From Ignelater luminosus (lineage: Eukaryota; Arthropoda; Insecta; Coleoptera; Elateridae): a DNA stretch of 64,000 nucleotides. The stretch covers positions 164,611 to 228,610 of the forward strand of contig VTPC01004670.1 in assembly GCA_011009095.1 (NCBI GenBank). Reading direction: 5' to 3'. Shown here piece after piece: positions 18,741 to 28,949 of the stretch. Numbering within the stretch: position 1 is the first letter of the stretch; each line of letters opens with the position of its first letter. Both the position numbers and the translations under genes were made by a program. The notes below the pieces were generated by a model. The model made no database searches, was not told the origin of the DNA, and saw only the letters and a list, made by a program, of their open reading frames with translations.

Positions 18741-20660
18741 AAAGCAATGTAAAATTGTTCATTTAGACATGCTTGTTTTTGGAATTAAGAAAATGTGTAA
18801 AAACTGGGGATCTATGTAAAATGTAAAACTGTTTCACACCACTCACCCCCTAAACGTGAGTTGGCAGCTCAATGGTAGCGCAATTTGATAATTATTTCCA
18901 TAATATTCAATATGTTTATTTTAATCTATTTGATGTGTGTTTTGTGGGATAATCGCAAAATTTCAGTTTTTGCGTTTACAGTGCCATTTGTTACGAATCG
19001 AAAAAAATGTTTCAAATAAATTCTCCCCTATAAGGGGGGCTCGGGGGTTTTCAATTTTTACACCATCGGAAAGAGGACGTCAAAATTAGTAAGGGAAACG
19101 TTCGTTTCATCAAAAAATCTCAAACTCCTTGATTTTAATAGGGTGGACGGGTGTTCTGAGACACCCTGTATATTTATCAACTGAAGAGTAAATTCTGAAT
19201 ATTTATGGTAGTGGATGCATATTAAAGAATTATTCCATTTACAGTAATCACATCAGACTAACAAGCACAAGGAAAATTACACAATCAGAAAACAAAGATA
19301 CAACTGCCGAATGGAACAAAACTTCACACTTAGATAAGCCAGAATAAGGAGAATAACCCCCAATCAAAATTTGGGAGAAAATAGGAGCAAATTGATAAGG
19401 AAAGAAGAATAGGTAAACCCAAGAAAGAACCTGAATAAAAGTTAATAATTCTTTTTATATAAGTATAGGTATCTACTGTAAAACAGTTAGTGCCAAGGGG
19501 AAGGAAGTGCAGAGGAACCCGGCCCACCCTCATGGATTCAGACTTGCAGTTGGAATTACTGGGAATTATTCTACTTTTAAAATTTATTATTAGGTAAATT
19601 CTTTGTACTATTTTTCCTTGACTACCCTTCCCTTTTAAGAAACTATGGATCGCCACTGCAGTATAAAATAATGGATTTTTGAACTCCTTTCTTTTAAAAC
19701 GTACTTTGGAAGAAACGCAAATAAAGTGAAAGTGAAGATAATAATGATAAAACTATTTAAGATCTCATTAAGATAAATATAAATTGTTATTATTGAGAGT
19801 GTAATAATTAACATTAATAGACTCTTAGTTAAAAAACATGACTCATTTCTCGATTATCACACAAACAATAAGTATACAATTTACTACTTATGTAAATATA
19901 ACAACTATTTAAGTTGTTTTCCTAAGAAATTTGCAATATGTATATTATTTAATGAATGAGTTCTAGAAATTTCCTTTAAAATTCGTTTTCATTTTAAAAG
20001 AAATGATATACCTACCCACTAGAATATTATTTTCTGTTAAAAAAAATAAATTAAATAAACATTTAATACATTAGTCACTAAGAAAGCTATTATCATTTTC
20101 CAATTATTCTCAGATACATTTTCTAAATTTATGCAATAATAATAAACAAATTAGGAAAAATTTGTTGATACTGTTATTAAATTAAATTTCAAGCACATGA
20201 CTAAAAAGATGAATTCCAAACAATTTAAAAACCAAATAAAACAATTTCAATGCACAATTGAAAATAAAACGTATAAAAGAATCTTTAGTTAAAAATGTGT
20301 TATTTAATTCATTCTTTATTTCAGAGACAAAATACATTTACTCATCATGTTTCGTATTTGAAATTCGCGCAATGTATTACATCTTCCCCTCTAAAAAAGT
20401 GTAACAACCAATCATATAACTTGGTCTATATACTCTGTGTACAAACAATATGTACTCAAGTAAACTGCAACTTTTGAAAATAGCAAGGTTACGTTTTATT
20501 GTACAGCGAATTTATTCTCTAGCCTCACAATAATCCTTTTGCGTTTCAGATTTGTTACATTAAAGTTTCTCAGTTTGAAATTTATGCAGTTGAGTAGAAT
20601 CATTGTTTATTAGAATCTAAAAAATAATTAGCTTGATCGAACTTCTTAGAAACACTCGAT
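18741..20660. other. Intergenic spacer upstream of Cdc6
   Basis: AT-rich, no gene. At 19020-19172 there is a transposon-like stretch ending GAGACACCCTGTATA with an internal GGGTGTTCTGAGACACCC hairpin, typical of a Tc1/mariner-type terminus in insects. From 19680 to 20500 I see only low-complexity AT-rich DNA. Confidence 0.45.
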
Positions 20661-20668
20661 ATATTATC

Positions 20669-20679
20669 ACTTTCGCGCC
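20669..20679 (+). promoter_or_regulatory. E2F-type site 1 upstream of Cdc6
   Basis: TTTCGCGCC (20671-20679) matches the E2F/DP consensus TTTSSCGC. Cdc6 is a classic E2F target at G1/S. It lies about 300 bp before the ATG in the only GC-containing patch of the upstream region. Confidence 0.7.
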
Positions 20680-20719
20680 TGCGGCCCTACACTAAAATAA
20701 TATCTCGCTAATTTGCTCG

Positions 20720-20728
20720 TTTCGCGCC
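20720..20728 (+). promoter_or_regulatory. E2F-type site 2 upstream of Cdc6
   Basis: A second identical TTTCGCGCC, 49 bp downstream of the first and in the same orientation. Paired E2F sites are common in promoters of replication-licensing genes. Confidence 0.7.
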
Positions 20729-20856
20729 AAGTTTTATTGTGTGTAAAGTGGCGGTAGGGTATAAATTTTGTAATTGTACATATTTTCCATCAGTTTCTGT
20801 TATAAACTTGATCTTTATATAAGTGAACACACCTATATATGTTTAAATAATTTAAT

Positions 20857-20947
20857 GTAAGTTAACTTTTATACACTATTCAGCTTTGAATTTTATGGTT
20901 GGCCAGGTGGGCATTTAAACTAACCTCCAAACTTTTCCTTTTTTCAG
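20857..20947 (+). other. Candidate 5' UTR intron of Cdc6
   Basis: AAT|GTAAGT at 20857 and a polypyrimidine tract with TTTTTTCAG ending at 20947 would remove 91 bp, 30 bp before the ATG. Inferred from splice signals only. Confidence 0.4.
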
Positions 20948-20977
20948 TTAATTAAATATTTAATATAAATAAACAAC

Positions 20978-22603
20978 ATGACGAAGTCGCCCGTTAAGAA
21001 ATTATCCAGAAGAAAAGATTCAGTTACATTATCTAGTCAAACTGTACGAAGTAAAGCTTACAGAAAGATTGCTGAATCCAATTCAAACAGTGAAGATGAA
21101 GAAATTCTAAAAGGAACAACTTTTCCTATGCCGGTTGCAACACCTACTAAACGTAAACCACCAGTTGATAAGACTGCTGCAGTTACGCCTCCAAAGATGC
21201 AAAAGAATAGTGAAAATGAGGCTCCCTTGACACCTCAAACACCGTCCACAGTATTGAACAAACTCTCATTGAATAGTCCACAAAAATCGAATGAGTTCGA
21301 ACCGAAGAAATTGTTTAACAATCAGTACCAGAAAGCTAGAAAAGCATTACATAGTTGTGTACCAACAAGTATGCCTGGAAGAGAAAAAGAACTTACAGAT
21401 TTACATGACTTCATTAATGATTGTTTAGATAAAGAAACATCAGGTAGTTTATATATTAGTGGACCTCCAGGTACAGGAAAAACAGCAGCTTTGTCAATGA
21501 TATTAGAGGAACCACAATTATTGGAACTGAAGAAAGTTTTTGTAAATTGTACTGCTATCAAGTCAGCTGGGGCAATTTATGCACGTATTTCTAGTGAGCT
21601 AAATCTTAAAACAAACAGTAGAACAGAAAAAGGAAACTTAACTGCCATAGAAAGTTATTTAAAAAAAAATCGCAAAATGATGTAAGTAAATAATTCTTAA
21701 AACTGCAAGATTTTATATTTTACATTTATTTCTAATTTTTTCAGATTATTAGTGCTGGATGAAATTGATCAGTTAGATAGTAAGAATCAATCTGTGTTAT
21801 ATACTATATTTGAATGGCCTGCCAAATTGAATTCAAAATTAATTCTTATCGGTATTGCAAACGCTCTTGATTTAACCGATCGAATTTTGCCACGTTTGCA
21901 AGTGCGTTGTGAATTGAAACCAAAATTAATGCATTTTGCACCTTACAATAAACAACAATTGGTACAAATCTTCACAGAAAGACTGAAGGAATCAAATGTT
22001 TCAAGTATCTTTTCACCTGTAGCAATACAAATGCTAGCTGGGAAAGTTGCTGCCATCTCAGGTGATGTACGAAGGGCACTGGATATTGGTAGACGTGTTG
22101 TTGAATTAGCAGAACAACAAAAGAATAAAGGAACATTAAACTGTATAGAAAATCTAGTAGCAGTAGAAGAGCACAAAAATAATACTGTAGAAGCGGTAGA
22201 TTTAAAACAAGTTGTTAACGTTTTAAATAATGTGTATGGAACTTCTCAGAATTTAAGTGAAGATTCAGATGATGCATTCCCATTACAACAAAAGATCATA
22301 ATATGCTCATTATTGCTAATATTAAAAAAAGCAAAAAATAAAGATATTACAATAGGAAAATTACATGGAGTATATAAGAAAGTGTGTCAGAAAAGAAACT
22401 TGTCAGCTGTTGATCAAGCAGAATTTGTAGGGTTATGTTCATTAGTGGAAACAAGAGGAATAATGAGAATCGTTGGGAAGAAGGAAACAAGGTTACATAA
22501 AGTTAGTTTAGTGTGGGACGAAGAAGAAGTTGTTAATGCTTTAAAAGACAAACAATTAATGTCTTCGATTTTACAGGATACTGACTGTGTTGGAAAGTTA
22601 TAG
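20978..22603 (+). CDS. Cdc6: Cell division control protein 6 (Cdc6), replication licensing AAA+ ATPase
   Basis: Exons 20978-21681 and 21745-22603 join in phase (ATG AT|A, acceptor TTTTTTCAG) into 520 residues. The N-terminal 115 residues are disordered and basic, with CDK-type sites (SPVKK, TPTKRK, TPPK, TPQTP, SPQK). Then comes the Cdc6/Orc1-type AAA+ module: YQKARKALHSCVPTSMPGRE, Walker A GPPGTGKT (162-169), Walker B LLVLDEIDQL (236-245), sensor 1 around LIGIANALDLTDR, and sensor 2 in SGDVRRALDIGRR. The C-terminal part is the winged helix that contacts origin DNA/ORC. Cdc6 acts in the nucleus with ORC and Cdt1 to load MCM2-7 in G1. Length, motif set and upstream E2F sites all fit; all catalytic residues are present, so it looks intact. 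A distant Orc1 paralogue would have a BAH domain, which is absent. Confidence 0.95.
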
Positions 22604-22636
22604 GTTTAAATAATGTGTTTAATTTTATTTTTGTAT

Positions 22637-22642
22637 AATAAA
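22637..22642 (+). terminator. Cdc6 polyadenylation signal
   Basis: AATAAA 34 bp after the Cdc6 stop codon, in an AT-rich 3' end with a downstream T-rich stretch (GGCTTTTTTTCTTGTG). Confidence 0.65.
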
Positions 22643-22707
22643 TGCATTAATATAGTTGGCTTTTTTTCTTGTGATAAAGTAAAAGTAATAGTGTGTAAGT
22701 GGAGCTA

Positions 22708-23224
22708 CAGGGTGATTCATTTGAAATGACAAAAAAGGAGTGAACGATTACACGAAAATTGTTATGTATTTTAAAAAACATTTTTACTCAAAAGGTAATT
22801 AAAAAAAGAAGTTTTTAAAATTCACAAAATTTCAATATGGCAGCCTCGGTTATTACGATGCATAGTATCTTGCAAATACTGATTTCCACATATCCTGCAG
22901 CATTTTCAGAGTACCTAATTGACTCAAAAGCATATTTTCTTGAAATTGGGTCTCTTTTCCTAAATGTTTGATACCCTCTCTTAATATGCTATAGGAGGGA
23001 GCCCAACGACACTATACACATGTCTGAATTCAGTTGTAAATGCTTTGATACAAGGCAAACCACTGAATTAGTGGAACACATTTTGCTCATTGTTATAGAC
23101 TTGATAGAATTTAAATAAAAAAGAAATGCCCATTGTCTCTAAGCTACTACAAAATTCGATATTTAAGCCTTTGTGCGTAGTAATAACAGCAGTTTCGTTT
23201 TGTTATTTCAAATGAATCAGACTG
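22708..23224. mobile_element. Mariner-type non-autonomous element, TA-flanked
   Basis: Termini are CAGGGTGATTCATTTGAAAT and its inverted partner ATTTCAAATGAATCAGACTG. TA lies at 22706-22707 and 23225-23226. At 517 bp with no intact frame, it is a MITE or deleted mariner copy. Confidence 0.8.
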
Positions 23225-23236
23225 TATAATCAATTC

Positions 23237-23770
23237 CAAATTATAAAACAGTAGGGCAAGCCGTGAAAATCTGACCAATTTCAAAAAACAAAATTGCAGA
23301 GCTTAGGCAAGAATGAATTTTATATTTTTAAGCATATTCATTGGCTACATTGTTAAATCTGCTTTGGCTAAAATTAAAAATAAAATAATCTACCCTCATT
23401 TAATTCACAATCTTTAAAGTTAACGATGTCATTAATAAATATTACATATTCATATACTACAACAATTGTTTGGATTTTATACTTAAAATATCGTCAAATT
23501 AACAAATAGATTACAATAAACCTGAATGTATGATAATTTCAATGTATTTTTATTATTTTAATAGTTTAACAATAATTTGCAATTAATTCTTGTAGCTATC
23601 TTACTGATGCAAAATTTGTTTGATCTCATTTCAGAATCAGGAGAAAATTGGCAACACAAAGTATCGACAGTTTACAAAAATAAAATTTTTACCATTCACC
23701 AAAATATGTCTTGTTGTGCTGTCAGTTTAACAAAAATGAACCATGGTTTGCCCTACTGTTTTATAATTTG
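23237..23770. mobile_element. MITE with CAAATTATAAAACAGTAGGG terminal repeats
   Basis: Inverted terminal repeats of about 25 bp sit at both ends (left from 23237, right to 23770); the superfamily is not clear. Interior AT-rich, no gene (the 64-codon frame at 23577 is not convincing). Confidence 0.7.
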
Positions 23771-23797
23771 AAAGTTGAAATATAATAGTGCAATTAT

Positions 23798-24558
23798 TAG
23801 CGATGGGCACTATCAAATAATTACTTAAATTATTAGTACCAACTATCAAATGAATTAATTTGAATAAATTTAGTAACTACGTAACTACAAATTTCAGTCA
23901 GAAAGAGAGAAATATGTACGAAACGATGTCAAATGAAATCTTTAGCTTTTAAGGGACAATTTAGTAATTCAGTCATTTATGCAGTTTTCTTCTTTCTGAT
24001 CCATTAATAATTTTCATTACCAATATGTAATACATATAGTTAATTTATTATTTACTACTAGTTTTAGAGTTTATTTCATATGTAGTGTTAAAATCTGTTC
24101 ATTCATCATTGGAAATCTCCAAGAAACCATTAAATTCACTTATTTATTTCCTTCTTTCATTGTACCTGTTGGTGGAACTTTGTGTTTAAAAATTAAAATA
24201 AAGCAATAAAAGAATAAAACCTCTTTACAAAGATAAGGTTTTATACTTTTCTCTTAAAAGTATAAGATTGACCTTGCCTTGTCAATCTGCAATACCGACT
24301 TTATGTCGGTTTCCCTTTAATCTAGTAGTTGGTAGATACTATATTATTTAGTAGTTTACAGTTTTAGTAGACTGAACCATTTGCTAACTTGAATTAAAAG
24401 TTACCTTACTAATTTCATTCAAATGTACTTATAACTTTTTATTTGAACTTGAATTGAAAAGTTTTGTTACTTGACCAATCTTATTCGAATAGTTTTTTGA
24501 CTATCAAATAATTCGACTACCAGTCGACTATTGAATTATTCAACAGTACCCATCACTA
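23798..24558. mobile_element. hAT-type MITE with 8-bp target duplication
   Basis: Ends TAGCGATGGGCAC and GTACCCATCACTA are inverted repeats of hAT style. The 8-bp duplication GCAATTAT lies at 23790-23797 and 24559-24566, diagnostic for hAT. 761 bp, no transposase. Confidence 0.87.
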
Positions 24559-24566
24559 GCAATTAT

Positions 24567-25329
24567 TACTTTTTTGTTAGGTTGGCAATCAAGGACTTGA
24601 GATATGAGAAGGAATACTGCAGAGCGGCAAAAGAAAGTACTAGTCATGAAAGTGTGATAAAAAAAATGTTCCTTGGCCTGTAGACGAATGCTCTACGCTC
24701 GATGTTGCAGTGCTGCAGATGACACCTGTACTTAGGAGTAAAGGTAACATTTCTAACAAAATTTTTATTAATTTCTTCTATGTAGCTTCTTACCTTGCTC
24801 TTTGGCAAGTCTGTTTGTATATATTGTATAGTACATGGTGTGTAATGTATGACTATCGAAGTTGTAACATAATATCCAGTTACTTTTATTCTGGACACTA
24901 GTAGACAATGGTTTCATTTTATTATGTCCTAAGACATAAGTATTCAGCAGTAATATCATGAGTGTATTGACATGGCATACTGTATTGTTTGAAAGAATAT
25001 GCTGAGGGTATCAAATACAGTGTATTTTGATAATTAATGAATATAATAGTGGTATTTGTTAAATAAAAACAACACAAATCAATTGTAATGCATTTTGAGA
25101 ATAGTGGCCATAGATTTGGATTTTGTATTGTATTTTGTTATGGACCAGTAGTAATACCAAAGTAATTATATCACATCGTCTAGAGTATAATTTGACTTAA
25201 AGAAGGAAGGACTACACCACTCAAAATTTGAAAATCAATGGGTTATAAATAGTATAAAAAGATAAATAGATGTAAAGTTCTATGTGAACAAAAACACGTC
25301 CTTACTGCTAAAATTAATTTTCTGAGAAA
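24567..25329. other. Intergenic spacer
   Basis: AT-rich DNA without a gene. Frames near 24644-24959 overlap on both strands and show no conserved text. Confidence 0.4.
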
Positions 25330-25827
25330 ATCTTTGTAGTTAAAATCCAGTCAAACTGCCACATTTGTATCTTGATGAAACATAAGATTTACCAAAATGA
25401 GTCCCAAGTATTTTAGTGGTAACACGATTCAGATATAAAAAGTAATTTATTAAAATTTAAGGATGAGGGGAAAAGATTTACTATTTTGCATGCAGGTTGT
25501 AATATGAGTTTTTTGGAAGGGTATGATTATTTACTAGACAGCAATAACAATCACAGAGACTACCATAAGACTATGGATGGGGATGCATTTGAAAAATTGG
25601 TGGTTAAACCAAAATCTTGCAGGAACACAGGCATGAGGTTCTTAGATTACCACCACACCACTGCCAATACAATCCTATTGAATATGGCATGGTCGTTTTG
25701 CAAGAACTATTATAACAAGCACATAAATTTGCAGCCTGCATCTACTAAGGATCAGGTTTCGAACTTATGGTTTAAGTCCATTTCAAATTGTACTGCTGAC
25801 AAGACAAAGTTTCTGCAAACATACTGA
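25330..25827 (+). pseudogene. DDE_3-type transposase remnant (second copy of family)
   Basis: Plus-strand text reads HLYLDET (first Asp block) near 25360 and LHAGCNMSFLEGYDYLL at 25486. It continues with DYHKTMDGDAFEKL and a degraded NP.E region (LNMAWSFCKNYYNKHI). The LHAG...DYH.(S/T)M...FE.W order is that of insect DDE_3 transposases, the same family as 17420-18740. The second catalytic Asp block is not intact and the 5' half is absent. Confidence 0.65.
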
Positions 25828-26175
25828 AAAGCTAATTTTGGGTGATTGGACTAAATAAAAATATTCCACCCATTATTTCATTGGAAAAATCTAATTCCAA
25901 ATCAGATAGTAATGATAAACTAGATTTGACTTTGACTATACAATGTGTCCAAGATAAGGAGGGCCACTACAGATTTCGGAAACCATAAGAGATAGAGAAA
26001 CAGTTAAATAGGGAAAAAGTAGCGCAATTAAGCAGCTAGTACGATGCTGTTTAAAAAATAAAAGTATTCCAAACAATTCCGAAAATGTTTGAAAAAACCA
26101 AAAAATTGCAATTTTGTTTTTATTCTTTTCCAAGTTTATTTTTTAACATAATGAAAAATGACAAATACTTTCTTA

Positions 26176-26511
26176 TAACACATTCTTGAGAAGAAGAAGA
26201 CGCTATTATTATTTTTTTGGTACGACGTTCCGTTGCTTAGACATCATCTTCAAGTCCAAATTTTGAAATATGGATGACCTAATTAATTCATTTAACATTT
26301 TAGATTTATAATGGCCCCTAATGTGTAGAGGGCTTTGAAAAATAAACAATCATCTTTTATTTATGGCCGTCAAAACCCTCTACGCATTAGAGGCCATTGT
26401 AAATCTAAAATGTTAAATAAATAATTAGATCCACTTGAAAATGATATCTAAGCAATGGAACGTCATACCAAAAAATAATAATACTATCTTCTTCTTCTCA
26501 AGAAAGTGTTA
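26176..26511. mobile_element. Foldback element (about 150-bp arms)
   Basis: Starting AACACATTCTTGAGAAGAAG and ending CTTCTCAAGAAAGTGTTAA, the two arms pair along their whole length with a short loop around 26345-26370. No coding potential. A transcript would form a long double-stranded hairpin. Confidence 0.8.
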
Positions 26512-27188
26512 ATAGATAAACAACCCGGTTTACAATACCCAAACAGAAACATCATGAATGCTGTTATAGTGGAGAGCTGTATATACATCAGCAAAACTGT
26601 CAGAATCTCAGAGCCAACTAGCATCCAGAAAAAAACTGAATGAATATTATCTAGAAATTATTGAGATACTGCAGTGTGCTTTATGAAAAATTTAGTGACC
26701 AAGTAAAACAACAGTGATTTATCATCAATTTTTATGGTTAAACCCACGTTTAGGATTTATTTTCCAAATTGAATTAAAATAAAAAAGATCTTTTGCATTT
26801 TCAAAAACCATTATCCTGTATACTTATTTAAAAAACAAAATGAAACTGTTATTGCATATTCAGGCCTTTCACTGGGGTCGTTTAGATCATTTTTTGTATG
26901 TAAAAAGGGAAAAAATCTATCAAAAATCAACGAATAATCACTTGTGGGTCACTTTTTAATCAATATTTTTAATCTAGATTGTTTTCATGGCAGTTAAAGT
27001 TACCACACTGTTTTTTCTCTTTTCTGGCTTGGAAGATTGTGTTCTTGTTGAGTTACAGTGCTATACATTCATACCTGGTATAGCTTTATGAGTCTCATGA
27101 TGGTATGAGCATTGTTGTCAGCTCCCCATGCTTAGTTATAATAATGTGATTTCAACTGGTAAAGTTAAAATATAGCCAGAATGAACTA
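26512..27188. other. Intergenic spacer
   Basis: No gene or clear repeat seen; AT-rich. Confidence 0.4.
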
Positions 27189-27190
27189 TA

Positions 27191-28101
27191 CAGTGTGGGA
27201 TTAAAGTATGGAGTATTAAAAAAAAAGCGAACTCAACATGTTTTTTTAAAAACACTGAGACAGGTCGATTTTAGTTTTTAAAAATACACATTAATATGTG
27301 CGGTTCACCTTCCGACTTTCATTTGTTTTTTAGCTATGACGCCATCACAAAAAATTTAAATGACAATATAGATTTTTAGTAGTGGAATCCGATAGTGATT
27401 TTTCTTCCCTTTATGATCAAGCAAATAAATCCTAACGTTGCATAACAAAAATTCTGAGAAAAATCGAGCTGAACATTTAATGTTGATATTATCGTATTTC
27501 GTGATTTAGTAGAATATTATTAGTATTCTACAATAAACTACAATAATTATGTCAAGAGCCTTGAAGATTGACAAAATGCTTGTATAAAACAGTTTGCTAG
27601 ATTAAAAATTTTTTATTTTGATTATTCAGTATGCTGCAAAGGTTGTAAGATAAAAACGAAAGGTACTTCAACAAGCAATGTACGTTCCGTTCATGGTCTA
27701 AATTATTTGTTATCTTGGATAATACCAACATTTAACCTAATTTTATGTTGTAGTATTTTAATAATATAATAATTTAGAATCATTTCCTATTAAATACCAT
27801 AATATCAACATTAAATGTTCAGCTCGATTTTTCTCAGAATTTTTGTTATGCAACCTTAGGATTTATTTGCTTGATCATAAAGGGAAGAAAAATTACTATC
27901 GGATTCCACTACTAAAAATCTATATTGTCATTTAAATTCTTTTGTGATGACGTCATAGCTAAAAAACAAATGAAAGTCGGAAGGTGAACCGCACATATTA
28001 ATGTGTATTTTTAAAAACTAAAATCGACCTGTCTCAGCGTTTTTAAAAAAACATGTTGAGTTCGCTTTTTTTTTAATATTCCATACTTTAATCCCACACT
28101 G
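27191..28101. mobile_element. Long-TIR Tc1-like element (copy 2)
   Basis: Arms of about 305 bp (27191-27495 and 27795-28101) are inverted copies beginning CAGTGTGGGATTAAAGTATG. TA flanks both ends (27189-27190, 28102-28103). The roughly 300-bp centre is AT-rich and non-coding. The arm also occurs at 4850-5135, so this is a dispersed family. Confidence 0.88.
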
Positions 28102-28103
28102 TA

Positions 28104-28949
28104 TTTGGCTGCCAATAGTTAGAAAACTTTTGAAATAAACTGTCAAATCTGGCCGACTTCAGTGTAACAACGAAACCATCCATCCTTGGTCAGTCTATCA
28201 ATCTATAGCAATTAGGATTTCTGGTTGCAAGCAGAAATCAATAATACATCTTCAGAGTAAAATTCTGAGATAAAGATTCCACAATGTGGCCCTACAATAA
28301 AAGCAGTAACATCTTTGAGCATGGTGTAGATTACTTTTGCAAATAATCGTCCAATCATTCCAAACATACAGCTTTATTTCTGTTTTATACTTACACTGGT
28401 AATACTTACTTATAAATTACTTTGATGATAAATGAAACTAAATAATAGAACATTTTAAATTTGTTGTATTTATTTTTTTAAATCAACAAAATACAACCTG
28501 CAAATGGCATTTTGGCATTAAATGCTTTGGCATTACGTTAAACCCATTTATATTATAAAAAAAGGAAATCTACTATAATTAATACAAACAACAATCTTTT
28601 TTACTAAATTTTCTTTTAAGGAATTGTTCCTTAATAAGTATACCTAACTACCAAATCTAAAAGTGCAAAAATACTTTGCAAAAATACTTTAAGAAGGCAA
28701 TAGATATCATCTTTTGTCTAACCAATTTGTACATTTATTTCGATAACCTACACATTTGGAGGCCTACTCAGTTTTAAAAAGGTGTTTTCACTCTTTTTCA
28801 AACATGTTTATTCATTCTAGTTAAGTGCAAATTCAAACATCTAATCTAAACGTTTTTTAAGAATTCTAAAGGAACAACAACTTTTTAAAACTTGACCGCA
28901 TTTTCCAAATACAATCACAAATTTTTCTTTTAATACGATGAAGAACAAC
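28104..28949 (-). other. 3' UTR and downstream flank of the zinc-finger gene
   Basis: AT-rich, no gene. On the minus strand AATAAA occurs at 28812-28807 and 28739-28734, 138-216 bp after the stop; either could be the polyadenylation signal. Confidence 0.5.

Noticed and set aside
18852-18885. tRNA-like A-box (TGGCAGCTCAATGGTAG)
   Set aside because: No B-box, no T-arm and no matching acceptor stem within the next 80 bases.
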